64,000 bases of DNA, taken from contig CAVWLB010000001.1 in NCBI GenBank assembly GCA_963755695.1, positions 124,001 through 188,000 on the forward strand, in the 5' to 3' direction. The notes beneath the pieces are model-generated. The model worked only from the letters and a program-made list of their open reading frames with translations. It ran no database searches and had not been told where the DNA came from. Position numbers and translations under genes: made by a program. Below, piece by piece: positions 30,532 to 39,261 of this stretch; position 1 is the first letter of the stretch, and each line of letters opens with the position of its first letter. The DNA is from QHWT01 sp963755695. Its GTDB lineage: Bacteria; Acidobacteriota; Vicinamibacteria; Vicinamibacterales; 2-12-FULL-66-21.

Positions 30532-31545
30532 TCACTCTGGCACACAGGCAAGTGCCTGGACGCCGTCTGCAAGCCCGGGCTTTGGCCAGGTGATGTCCAA
30601 GGCCTTCCAGGTCCGCGCCGCATCATCTGATCGGAAGAGGCCGCGGTTGTTGGCAGCGTAGATGACGCCTGGTTCGCTGGGATCCGTGGCAAAGCGGCTT
30701 GCCGTGGTGCCCTTCGCCTCGGTCAGTCCGCTCATCGCCTGCTCCCATCGCTCGAGTCCGGCCCTCCGATAAACATACGCCTCGGCCCACTGTGGCCGAT
30801 ACGCCGTTCCGGGGCCGTCGGTGGCAGACACGACCGCGGCTTCCGGGTCCGCCGGATCCACGGCAACGGCTACGAGGTAGCGGTGTTGCAACCCTTTCTC
30901 AGGCGATCTCCAGGACTCCCCGGCATCGGTGGTTTCAAAGTAGCCGTCGCCAGCCGCCGAGTAGATGCGGCCGGGTGCAAGCGGGTGCGTTGCCGCCGTG
31001 TGCGTGTCGTACGGACCTCCGCGAACGCGATCGTGCCAGGTTCGTCCGCCGTCGAAGGTGCGCACGAGAGCGCCGGCCTCGATCGCGACGAATATGCGAT
31101 CGACAGTGGTCACATCGGCTTCAATCCACCGAACGTGGTGCGTATCTGGTCGTGGCGGAAAGCTCCAGGTGACGGCTGACGGCAGTGCGCGCAGTCCGGA
31201 GAGATCGACCCAGCTGTCGCCGCCGGTCTCGGAGCGATACACAGCGCTTGGTTCGGTGCCGGCATACACGACACCGACTGCGCCAGCCCCATCGCCATGA
31301 CCCACGGCCACGGCCATGATGGTGGAGTGGTCGATGCCCGGTCCGACTGGTTCCCAGTTCCTGCCGGTGTCGCGGCTTCGGAACAGACCGGCACCAGCAG
31401 TTCCGCAGTAGACTCGCGCCGGGTCGCGCGCGTCGACCGCCACACATTCGGACGACCGCCCGCGCAGGTGTTCGTCGACGGCCCATCTGGATCCGTGGCG
31501 GGCGATCAGCAGGGCGGCTCGCGTTGCGACCAGGAGACTGCCCAT
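30532..31545 (-). CDS. BNR/sialidase-like beta-propeller protein
   Basis: About 337 residues with repeated Asp-box-type motifs: LFRSRDTGRNW, VYRSETGGDSW, LVRTFDGGRTW, YFETTDAGESW and LFRSDDAARTW. These mark a VPS10/sialidase-like propeller. None of the arginine triad expected of true sialidases is obvious, so it is more likely a binding or scaffold protein. No signal peptide is evident. The ATG at 31545 overlaps the ATG of the divergent gene within one CATG, so the real start may lie further in. Confidence 0.7.
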   Translation of the reverse strand: MGSLLVATRAALLIARHGSRWAVDEHLRGRSSECVAVDARDPARVYCGTAGAGLFRSRDTGRNWEPVGPGIDHSTIMAVAVGHGDGAGAVGVVYAGTEPSAVYRSETGGDSWVDLSGLRALPSAVTWSFPPRPDTHHVRWIEADVTTVDRIFVAIEAGALVRTFDGGRTWHDRVRGGPYDTHTAATHPLAPGRIYSAAGDGYFETTDAGESWRSPEKGLQHRYLVAVAVDPADPEAAVVSATDGPGTAYRPQWAEAYVYRRAGLERWEQAMSGLTEAKGTTASRFATDPSEPGVIYAANNRGLFRSDDAARTWKALDITWPKPGLADGVQALACVPE

Positions 31546-32959
31546 GCTCAATTATCTACCGTCGAACATCATCAAACCACTCGCCTGCGCATGCTCGATA
31601 CTCGGGGCACTCTTGATGGCCCCTCCCATGCTGTCGGCCCAAACGACGGTCGTTCGTCCTGGCGAAATAGACGACGTCCTCGTGAATCCGGGAATGGGGA
31701 TCGAGACGTTCCAACGCTTCCAGGGACAGCCCTTGAACGAGGGCGTCCGCTGGTCCGAAGTGGGTCCTGAGGTCTCCGGCGCTGAGGCCTCGGCGGCAAC
31801 ACAGGCAGACTTTCCTGCGTCGAGCGTCGCCTATCTGCGTTGGTTCTGGTCGCAGCTCGAGCCGCAGCATGGGACGTATCGCTGGTCGATCGTCGACGAT
31901 GCGTTGGCCGAGGCACGCCGTCACGGCCAGCGGCTGGCCATTCGGATCATGCCGTACGACGACAAGCATCCGATGCCCGACTGGTACCTCCGATCCGGCG
32001 CGAAGCGAGCCAACGCCCCGACGGACAAGGACGGCGCGATCTGGTCGCCGGATGCGAACGATCCGCTCTATTCCAAGTACTGGAGCGCGCTCATCGTCGA
32101 AGCAGGAAAGCGCTACGACGGCCACCCGGATCTCAATCACGTGGACGTTTCCACCGTCGGCTACTGGGGAGAGGGCTGGGGTCCGTACTTGCCCGAGTGG
32201 CCCGTTCAGCAGCAGTTGATCGACCTGTACTTCAAGGCGTTCCCGCGCACGTTGCTGTTGATGAATTTCGATGCGCTGCCGGCGCTGCAATACGGTGTGA
32301 AGCTGGGCGGAGGCTGGCGGCTCGACTGCTGGGGCGACATGGGCGCACCGGGCCGCAACTTCGCCCACATGAAGGATCTCTATCCGCAGCAGCTGGCGAG
32401 AGGCGGGCTTCAGGACGTCTGGCAGACCCGGCCGATTGCGCTCGAAACCTGCTGGGTCCCCGAGCAATGGCACCAGTGGAACTTCCCGTTGAAAGCGATC
32501 CTCGACCAGGCGCTCCGCTGGCACGCGTCTACGATCAACATCAAGTCCAGTCGGATTCCCGCGGACTGGAAGACCGCATTCGACGAGTTCCAGAAGCAGA
32601 TTGGCTATCGCTTCGTGCTCAAGAAGCTGGAGTACCCGTCGCACGTGTCCCCGGGATCGATGGCCGCGGTGAACATGTGGTGGTTCAACGCGGGCGTCGC
32701 GCCGATCTATCGCAGCTATTCGCTTGCGCTGGAGATCGGCGACACGGTCATCGAGCTGGACACCGATGTCCGGCGCTGGCTGCCAGGCGATGCCGTTTAC
32801 GAAAACACGATCGCCGTGCCTCGGGAGCTCGCACCGGGACGGTACCCTCTACGCGTGGGGCTGCTCGACCCGGCGACGCGACGGCCGGCCATTCAACTGG
32901 CAATTGCCGGCAGGCAGCCGGATGGGTGGTATCAGGTTGGGGAGATCGTCGTGGAGTAG
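31544..32959 (+). CDS. Secreted DUF4832-type glycoside-hydrolase-like protein
   Basis: 471 residues with an AGGAG site and a signal peptide (to about MLSAQ). The body looks like a TIM barrel: VAYLRWFWSQLEPQHGTYRW, IRIMPYDDKHPMPDWY, VDVSTVGYWGEGWGPY and TLLLMNFDALPALQYG, then a beta-sandwich domain (MAAVNMWWFNAGVAPIYRSYSLAL). The pattern fits DUF4874/DUF4832 proteins, which look like glycosidases with acidic residues at barrel strand ends (E in GEGWG, E in LETCWVPEQW). Activity is untested as far as I know. Its place in the polysaccharide island supports a glycan role. Confidence 0.7.
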   Translation: MLNYLPSNIIKPLACACSILGALLMAPPMLSAQTTVVRPGEIDDVLVNPGMGIETFQRFQGQPLNEGVRWSEVGPEVSGAEASAATQADFPASSVAYLRWFWSQLEPQHGTYRWSIVDDALAEARRHGQRLAIRIMPYDDKHPMPDWYLRSGAKRANAPTDKDGAIWSPDANDPLYSKYWSALIVEAGKRYDGHPDLNHVDVSTVGYWGEGWGPYLPEWPVQQQLIDLYFKAFPRTLLLMNFDALPALQYGVKLGGGWRLDCWGDMGAPGRNFAHMKDLYPQQLARGGLQDVWQTRPIALETCWVPEQWHQWNFPLKAILDQALRWHASTINIKSSRIPADWKTAFDEFQKQIGYRFVLKKLEYPSHVSPGSMAAVNMWWFNAGVAPIYRSYSLALEIGDTVIELDTDVRRWLPGDAVYENTIAVPRELAPGRYPLRVGLLDPATRRPAIQLAIAGRQPDGWYQVGEIVVE

Positions 32960-33051
32960 CGTAACTGAACACGACCTCGTGTCCCGCCTCGCCGCACGAC
33001 CTTGCGATCGCGTCAAAGGCGCTCGGCTTCCAACGCGGGTACCATGACCGA

Positions 33052-33507
33052 ATGACATCCGGCAAGCGTCGCCCTCGCGTCAGCGGTTTAAGGAAGCATT
33101 CGCTGGGACTGGCAGTTGGAGCGATTGTCGCGCTGTGGTTCGTGCTGTACCTGCGCGGCGATCCTTCAACTCACAGCGGCGCGTTCTACGGCAACGCGCT
33201 CGCCGACTGGCTCGGTTCGTTGATGATCGTCATCACCACGAAGTACTTCTACGAGCTGGGATCCGCGGAGAGCCGACAGCCGCATCCGCGCAGCCGCAGC
33301 CGCCTGGCACGGTTTGTCATCGACCACTCGTTGACGATCGTGCTGGTCGTCACGGGCGCTGCGTGGCTGGCTCTGTACCTGACTCTGGATCCGGAGGGAA
33401 AAGCGGGACAAGTGGTCGGCAATATCGTATCCGAATGGACGCAGCTGTTCGGTCTGGTGATCATGACGAAGTATCTCCGCGAGATCGGGTCGAAGGAGAG
33501 CAGGTGA
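33052..33507 (+). CDS. Four-helix membrane protein with internal duplication
   Basis: 151 residues. The two halves align: HSLGLAVGAIVALWFVLYLR with HSLTIVLVVTGAAWLALYLT, then LADWLGSLMIVITTKYFYEL with VSEWTQLFGLVIMTKYLREI, each ending in GSxESR. Each half has two transmembrane helices. I do not recognise a function; small proteins of this kind occur in several phyla as uncharacterised membrane proteins. It ends three bases before the stop of the convergent truncated peptidase gene. Confidence 0.75.
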   Translation: MTSGKRRPRVSGLRKHSLGLAVGAIVALWFVLYLRGDPSTHSGAFYGNALADWLGSLMIVITTKYFYELGSAESRQPHPRSRSRLARFVIDHSLTIVLVVTGAAWLALYLTLDPEGKAGQVVGNIVSEWTQLFGLVIMTKYLREIGSKESR

Positions 33508-33510
33508 TCG

Positions 33511-34353
33511 TCAGGCGGACAGGCCCGTCAGATCGCGATCCTGGTTCGTGACCACGTAGAAGCCGGTTGCATCGGAAGTCCAAGCGAATCCACCGTATTC
33601 CGCCGCGTTGGCCGGGCGGAAAATCGTCCTGACCTGATTCGATGTCAAATCCAGCAGATAGACGTCGTTATCCGCTTCACCACGCTTCTGGGTCAGCAGG
33701 AGCGCTCTTCCGTCGGGCCGCCAGCCGGCAACGTACAGCGCTCCCTTGCCATCGTAGACGCGCCGGGGCGCGCCATGGGAGCCATCCGAGCCGACGTCCA
33801 TGACATAGATGTCGAAGTCAATCTGGTTACGTTCCGTGGAAGCAAAAGCGATCTGGCGTCCATTCGGAGACCAGCCTCCCCATCGCCGGTAGGCGTTTGA
33901 GGGAGGGAGAAGGGCGCGCTCCTGCAGGCCATCCGGCGAAACGAGATAGTACCCTTCCTGCTCGTTGCCGTTCTGGTCGGCTCCGTAGGCGATCCATTCG
34001 CCGGCAGGCGACCACTGTTGAAAGGTGACGTTGTCTTCCCGGAAAGTCACTTGCCACGGCGCGCCACCCGCGACGTCAATGACCCACAGTTGCGGCTGCC
34101 CGGTCGTCCGAGCGACAAAGGCCAGCCGCTGACCATCGGGCGACAGGGATGAGGAGTCAACGCTGCGGACGTTGAGGAAACGCATGATATTGGGATGCGC
34201 GCTCCCAGCCAGCCCGTCGTCAGCCACCACCGGACCCGGAATATCCCCGGGACCCGGTGTCTGCACGCCCACCTGCCTCGGCACATCATCAGCGTGCCAA
34301 GAAAGGAGAGCGAAGCCAAAGAGGAGCCAGCCAGAGAGACGGCCGAGCATCAT
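33511..34353 (-). pseudogene. Truncated S9-family peptidase: propeller only, catalytic domain missing
   Basis: 280 residues with an N-terminal hydrophobic segment (MLGRLSGWLLFGFALLSW). A WD40/TolB-like propeller typical of prolyl-oligopeptidase-family S9 enzymes follows: VDSSSLSPDGQRLAFVA, VTFQQWSPAGEWIAYGAD and WGGWSPNGRQIAFAST. It stops at NQDRDLTGLSA, at a point where full-length members continue for some 350 residues with the serine hydrolase domain. I find no continuation in any frame below 33511, where the membrane protein gene lies. A free-standing propeller is possible, but deletion is more likely. Confidence 0.6.
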
Positions 34354-34512
34354 CGTTGACCCGACTTCAGCGCGTGACGCGCGCGTTCGTACCCATAGCG
34401 AGCGGCGCTACGGTGACGATCATTCCAGCCACGAAGGAAATGGTGGCCAAGAAGACCACGACTTTGACGTCGCGTTACCGCCGCGAACCTCGGCGGCGAC
34501 GGTTGACGCCTG

Positions 34513-35370
34513 CTAGCTCTTGGTCGCCTTCCAGCCGGATCCGCTGATGGTGCTGCCGTTGACGCGGCCGGTGTATTTCTTGGTCCCCGCCGTGAAGGTG
34601 ATCTCCTCGCCGTTGAGTTTGCCTTCGCTGATCGGAGTCGAGCCGAGCGTGCCCGTGACCATCTGATACTGCTGTGTCAGGGTCAGGGTCTGCTGGCCGA
34701 CGTGCCACGTACCCGCAACCTTCGCCGGGACCACCCACATCAGAGCCGTGCACCAGTTCGTGCATGGTGACGAGGTCGCCTGCGCGTCCGGTTCCCAATC
34801 CCCCATCGTGAAGGTATTCGACGCGATGCGGGTACCGGGCTTGAGATCCAGCAATTTCGGTCGGAGACGCAGGTTGATCTGCGGCAGGAGGAACAGGGTG
34901 ATGACGCTGGCTTTCGAGAGGTCGGCCTCGAACAGATCGCCTTTCCTGAAGGTCGCCTTGTCTGACACGCCCGCTTCTTTCGCCAGATGCTCCGCCAGCG
35001 CCACCATTTCCGGGTTGAACTCGACGCCGAGCGCGGTTGCCCCCTTCTTCGCCGCGGTGATGACCGTGATGCCGTTGCCCGACCCGAGGTCGATCACGTA
35101 ATCACGCGGGGTCACCTTCGCCAATTCCAGCATTTTGTCGACCGTGGCCTGCGGCGTCGGCACCCAGACCACATCTTTACCGGCCTGGCCGCTGACCGGT
35201 TCGAACGGCTTCTGCGTGTCCTGCGTCGGCGGCGTCGCCTGCGCCGGCGGTGTCGCCTGCGCGGGCGGCGCTGCCTGCGCCGCCTGTGGTGCCGGCAGAG
35301 ACGCACTCGCAGTGGCGAGCAAGAACGCGACGACGAGCAGACCTCGAGCAACGTGTTTCAGATAGATCAT
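34513..35370 (-). CDS. Exported class I SAM-dependent methyltransferase, FAM173-like, with C-terminal beta domain
   Basis: About 285 residues. A clear signal peptide (HVARGLLVVAFLLATASASL) is followed by a proline/alanine/threonine linker repeating PPAQAT. The methyltransferase core has VWVPTPQATVDKMLELAKV, then motif I DYVIDLGSGNGITVITAAKKG, then GVEFNPEM and FLLPQINLRLRPKL and SNTFTMGDWEPD. This order matches the FAM173/ATPSCKMT lysine methyltransferase family. A short C-terminal beta-rich part (about 205-285) has threonine/glycine repeats. SAM is cytosolic, so an exported methyltransferase is odd: it may be anchored facing inward, be periplasmic with another ligand, or have lost activity. 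Starts at 35403 and 35388 are also possible. Confidence 0.75.
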   Translation of the reverse strand: MIYLKHVARGLLVVAFLLATASASLPAPQAAQAAPPAQATPPAQATPPTQDTQKPFEPVSGQAGKDVVWVPTPQATVDKMLELAKVTPRDYVIDLGSGNGITVITAAKKGATALGVEFNPEMVALAEHLAKEAGVSDKATFRKGDLFEADLSKASVITLFLLPQINLRLRPKLLDLKPGTRIASNTFTMGDWEPDAQATSSPCTNWCTALMWVVPAKVAGTWHVGQQTLTLTQQYQMVTGTLGSTPISEGKLNGEEITFTAGTKKYTGRVNGSTISGSGWKATKS

Positions 35371-35648
35371 GAGTTGCTGCGCCCCCATTACCCGCACATT
35401 CACCTACAGCAACGGCTTCGGTGTCAAGGCGGCTGCTCGGCCGGAAACTCGTCCGTCAGCGATTGAAACGGATGACCGGTTGACCAACGAATCCATCTGG
35501 CCATCGTTCGCGTTCCCCGGACGTGGTAAAGATTTGTCCCACGAGAGCGAACTCGACCTATCGGTTTCGCCGGGACACCTTGGATGCCAGCGACCGCGGG
35601 CCGGCGTTCCCGCCGGCGCCTCGCCTTAGACAGAAGGACCGTGACATC

Positions 35649-37737
35649 GTGTTCTTGTTCAGACGGCTGCTGATCCTGTTTCCGATTTGCGCGGCACTCC
35701 TCTCGGCATCGGCTCCAGGGGCGGCTGAGGATGGATATGATCTCTGGCTTCGATATCGCGCGATCGAAGATCGCGTCTTGCGTGAGAACTATCGCAGCGT
35801 CATCTCCTACATCGTGGCGCCGCGCCCTTCACCCACGAGCGACATCGCCGTGGCCGAACTTCGCCGCGGCCTCACCGGTCTTCTCGGCGCAGACATGCCG
35901 GTGACCTCGGATATGCGCGGGGCCGGAGCGCTGCTCGTCGGGACCCCTGCCAACTCGCGAGCGATCGCCCGGCTCGGCCTGGAAGACGCGCTCCGGACAC
36001 AGGGGCCGGACGGGTATCTGATTCGGTCGGCGACGCTCGACTCTCAGTCCGTGACCGTCGTTGCCTCGATCGGTGAAGCGGGCGCGCTCTATGGAGCGTT
36101 CCACTTCCTTCGACTCATTCAAACCGGCCGCCCGATTACGAAGGTCTTCATCGCGGAACGCCCGCGGCTGCAGCTGCGCCTGCTCGATCACTGGGACAAC
36201 CTCGATGGCACGATCGAGCGCGGGTATGGCGGGCGCTCGCTCTGGAAATGGGACGAGCTGCCCGGCCGCATCGACCCGCGCCTGCATGACTACGCCCGCG
36301 CGAACGCCTCGATCGGACTGAACGGGACTGTCGTCAACAACGTCAACGCCAATCCCAAATCGCTGACGCACGAGTACCTCGAGAAAGCCGCGGCGCTCGC
36401 GAATACCTTCAGACCCTACGGCCTACGCGTGTTCCTGTCGGCGAATTTCGCGGCGCCGAAAACGATCGGCAAGCTGCCGACGGCGGATCCACTCGACCCT
36501 GCGGTGGCGCGCTGGTGGAAAGAAAAGGCGGACGAGATCTACCAACTGATTCCCGACTTCGGCGGCTTCCTGGTCAAGGCGAACAGCGAAGGCCAGCCCG
36601 GTCCGCAGGAGTACAAGCGCACCCACGCCGATGGTGCCAACATGCTCGCCGACGCCGTCGCGGCGCACGGCGGCGTCGTCATGTGGCGCGCCTTCGTCTA
36701 CAACGACGATGTCGATTCGGATCGGGTCAAGCGCGCTTACAAGGAGTTCGTGCCGCTCGACGGAAAGTTCCGCGACAACGTCTTCGTCCAGGTGAAGAAC
36801 GGGCCGCTCGACTTTCAGCCCCGCGAGCCGTTTCACCCGATGTTCGGAGCGATGCCGAAGACGCCGCTGATGGCCGAACTGCAGGTCACCCAGGAGTACC
36901 TCGGTCATTCCACGCACCTCGTCTATCTGGCACCGATGTGGAACGAGTTCTTCCAGTCGGACACGTTCAGCAAAGGCCCCGGATCGCCAGTGTCCAAGGT
37001 GATCGACGGCACGCTCGAGCACTACCGTCGGACAGGGATGGCAGGAGTCGCAAACACCGGAAGCGATCGGAACTGGACCGGACACGATCTCGTGCAGGCC
37101 AATTGGTACGCCTATGGCCGGCTGGCGTGGAATCCCGATCTCACGGCGGCGCAGATTGCCGACGAGTGGATTCCGATGACCTGGGGCAATTCATCCAAGG
37201 TGGTCGCCACGATTCGAAGTATTCTGCTCGACTCCTACGAAACCTATGTCGACTACACGATGCCACTTGGACTGCACCATCTGATTGGTGGCGACCACTA
37301 CGAGCCGATGCCCGAGAATGCCGACGCGAGGCGCGCGGACTGGTCGGCGCTGTACTACCACCGTGCCGACGTCAACGGGATTGGATTCGACCGGACGCGC
37401 AAGGGCAGTGATGCCGTGGATCAGGTACTATCCTCCGCTTCGAGACCAGTGGAACGATCCAGCCACGACTCCCGAGCGGCTTCTGCTCTGGTTCCATCGG
37501 CTGCCGTGGACCTATCGGCTGAAGTCCGGGCAGGCCTTATGGGACGGCCTGGTCGATCATTACAAGCGTGGTGCGGAGCGCGCCGCCGACCTGGAGCGCC
37601 GATGGTTGACGCTCCATGGCCAGGTGGATGACGAGCGCTTCGAGGCGGTCGCTTCAAAGCTGCGGCGACAGGCAGCAGACGCGGGCGCGTGGCGGGACAA
37701 GTGCCTTCGATACTTCGCGCAGTTCAGCGGTCGCTGA
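35649..37737 (+). CDS. GH67 alpha-glucuronidase (one frameshift)
   Basis: About 695 residues after removing one extra G near 37425, which restores DAVDQYYPPLRDQW. Start GTG at 35649 with AGAAGGA upstream, then a signal peptide ending near APGAAE. GH67 hallmarks: the acid glutamate in FLVKANSEGQPGP, MWRAFVYNDD, the base aspartate in GPLDFQPREP, the glutamate in ELQVTQEYLG, and the C-terminal LLLWFHRLPWTYRL. The enzyme cleaves alpha-1,2-linked 4-O-methylglucuronic acid from xylo-oligosaccharide ends. Most GH67 enzymes are intracellular or cell-associated; the signal here suggests the periplasm. With GH51 it defines a glucuronoarabinoxylan role for the island. Confidence 0.93.
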
Positions 37738-37738
37738 G

Positions 37739-37842
37739 CCACAGAAGAAGAAACAAAATTGCCGCAGAAGAACACCGAAGAACACAGAAAATACCGAAGT
37801 ACCTTTGGGTTTTCTTCTGTGTTCTTCTGTGTTTTTCTGTGG
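37739..37842. repeat. Imperfect inverted repeat of ACACAGAAGA-type units
   Basis: The left arm (37739-37795) is rich in CACAGAAGAA and GAACACAGAAA units. The right arm (37806-37842) carries the complement (TTCTTCTGTGTTCTTCTGTG). Transcribed, it would fold into a long imperfect hairpin directly after the GH67 gene, so it may act as a terminator. Similar low-GC elements recur in many environmental genomes. Confidence 0.75.
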
Positions 37843-37876
37843 CGAGTGGGGCGAGTGGGGCGAGTGGCGAGTGGGG
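37842..37876. repeat. Tandem repeat of GCGAGTGGG
   Basis: Two perfect 9-bp units are followed by a shortened unit and a degenerate fourth. The repeat directly adjoins the right arm of the inverted repeat. Confidence 0.85.
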
Positions 37877-37927
37877 TGTAGCGTCAGTGGTTTGGCTATG
37901 TGGTCGTGGCCCCGGATGTTCCCCCAA

Positions 37928-39193
37928 TCAACCCGCAATGACGAAGGGACTGACGAGATTGCCCCGGTGGTCCCACTTCACCTCGATCTCCCGGTCGACC
38001 TCGACGAGTTGCTGCGCGTCGATCTGGTCACGCAGGTTGTGACTGATCGCCAGCCGATCGAGTTCGAGCGTGTTTCGAATCCAGCCGTAGGTGACGTCGG
38101 CTGGATCGGCCTTGCCCGCCGTGGCCGCCACCCAATGCAGGCATTCGCGATCGCTGCCAAAATGCGCGGGGACGCGAATACGCGAAGGTATCCCTGAGCT
38201 CAGGGCATTCACCCGCGTCGGCTCCCAATCGATATGGTGCACGAGCCGATCGGTCGTGACGTCCGCCATCCCGATCCCGAGCGCGTTGCCGTAGGTGTGC
38301 GGCTCCAGGTCGCGCACGAAGATCCTCCGGATTGACGGCAATCCGGGCCATGGGTTGTATTCGCAGCTGGGCCCTCGATTGACGACCTTGGCATCCATGC
38401 CCGTGCCGCTGATGTTCTTGCCCATCTCGTCGACGATGAGGACGTCGAGATCGCACGGCAGCTTCGGCATCCAGGATTTCGCCAGCGCCAGATGCTCTTC
38501 ATCCCGCTGTTCCATGCAGGCGGCCGGCACCGCATCGAGCCTCGCCGTGTTGTGGTGCGCATCTTCCACAATCGCCAGGCCGCCGATCATCTTTCCCGAT
38601 TCCAGCACCCGGCGGCCCACCGTACGAATGACGTGCTCGAGGCCGAGCCGCTGAGCGTGGAGGTGATACTTCTGCGCGCCGGCGAACTTCCCCAGGCCGA
38701 TAGCCATCATCTTCATGAGCCCGCTTTCGAGCCGGCCGTCGAAGCTCGTGTGCCATTTGACGCGTGCGACGATCATCACTCCATCGGCCGCGTGCGCCGC
38801 CGCATCCATGAAGACTTCGATTCCATCGACGGTCTCGCCAAGCGACACGACGTCGAGGCGACTGACGATCGGGCAACCCATCGACTGCTCGGTCATTCCG
38901 AAGTGAGCGAGGACGTCAGCCTGTCCTTCCGCGGTCGCGGCACCATGACTTCCCATGGAGGGGAACATAAACGGCGCCATCCCGTGTTCGCGCCAGTACT
39001 CCACGGTGCTCTGGACGATCGCGGCGATGTTGGCGATGCCGCGGCTCCCGACGCCAATCGCCACCCGCGCGCCCGGCCGAAGCCGCGCCGCGAAGTCACT
39101 CTGCTCGAGCCGATCGCGAGTCTCTGCTCGAACGTCGGCCAGACGGAGGTCAGGAAAATTCTGCCGCACCAACAGCAGCCTGGTAGGAAACAT
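37928..39193 (-). CDS. LarA-family (nickel-pincer lactate racemase-like) protein
   Basis: 421 residues. N-terminal motifs VAIGVGSRGIANIAAIVQ and FPSMGSHGAATAEGQ, then ARVKWHTSFDGRLESGLMK and MMAIGLGKFAGAQKYH, match the LarA/DUF2088 superfamily. The lysine and histidines in these stretches are candidates for binding the nickel-pincer nucleotide cofactor. LarA homologues racemise or epimerise various 2-hydroxy acids. None of the cofactor genes larB, larC or larE is in the window. Being flanked by GH67 and another glycan gene makes a sugar acid a reasonable substrate guess. The ATG at 39193 directly follows a tandem repeat; a TTG one codon earlier is possible. Confidence 0.8.
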   Translation of the reverse strand: MFPTRLLLVRQNFPDLRLADVRAETRDRLEQSDFAARLRPGARVAIGVGSRGIANIAAIVQSTVEYWREHGMAPFMFPSMGSHGAATAEGQADVLAHFGMTEQSMGCPIVSRLDVVSLGETVDGIEVFMDAAAHAADGVMIVARVKWHTSFDGRLESGLMKMMAIGLGKFAGAQKYHLHAQRLGLEHVIRTVGRRVLESGKMIGGLAIVEDAHHNTARLDAVPAACMEQRDEEHLALAKSWMPKLPCDLDVLIVDEMGKNISGTGMDAKVVNRGPSCEYNPWPGLPSIRRIFVRDLEPHTYGNALGIGMADVTTDRLVHHIDWEPTRVNALSSGIPSRIRVPAHFGSDRECLHWVAATAGKADPADVTYGWIRNTLELDRLAISHNLRDQIDAQQLVEVDREIEVKWDHRGNLVSPFVIAG

Positions 39194-39261
39194 CAATCAC
39201 CAAATGACCAAATCACCAAATGACCAATCACCAAATCACCAATCACCAAATCACCAAATCA
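39194..39261. repeat. Tandem ATCACCAA-type minisatellite forming the leader of the LarA-family gene
   Basis: About 68 bp made of ATCACCAAATCACCAA and ATGACCAA variants. On the coding strand of the downstream gene each unit carries GGTGA, so the repeat supplies the only Shine-Dalgarno-like sequence next to the ATG at 39193. Its other end touches the stop codon (39259-39261) of the preceding gene. Confidence 0.9.

Noticed and set aside
34367..34465. Short minus-strand frame encoding a hydrophobic stretch (VVVFLATISFVAGMIV)
   Set aside because: An in-frame stop lies just upstream and the only start is a GTG giving under 30 residues; there is no ribosome site. It may be the tail of a lost gene.
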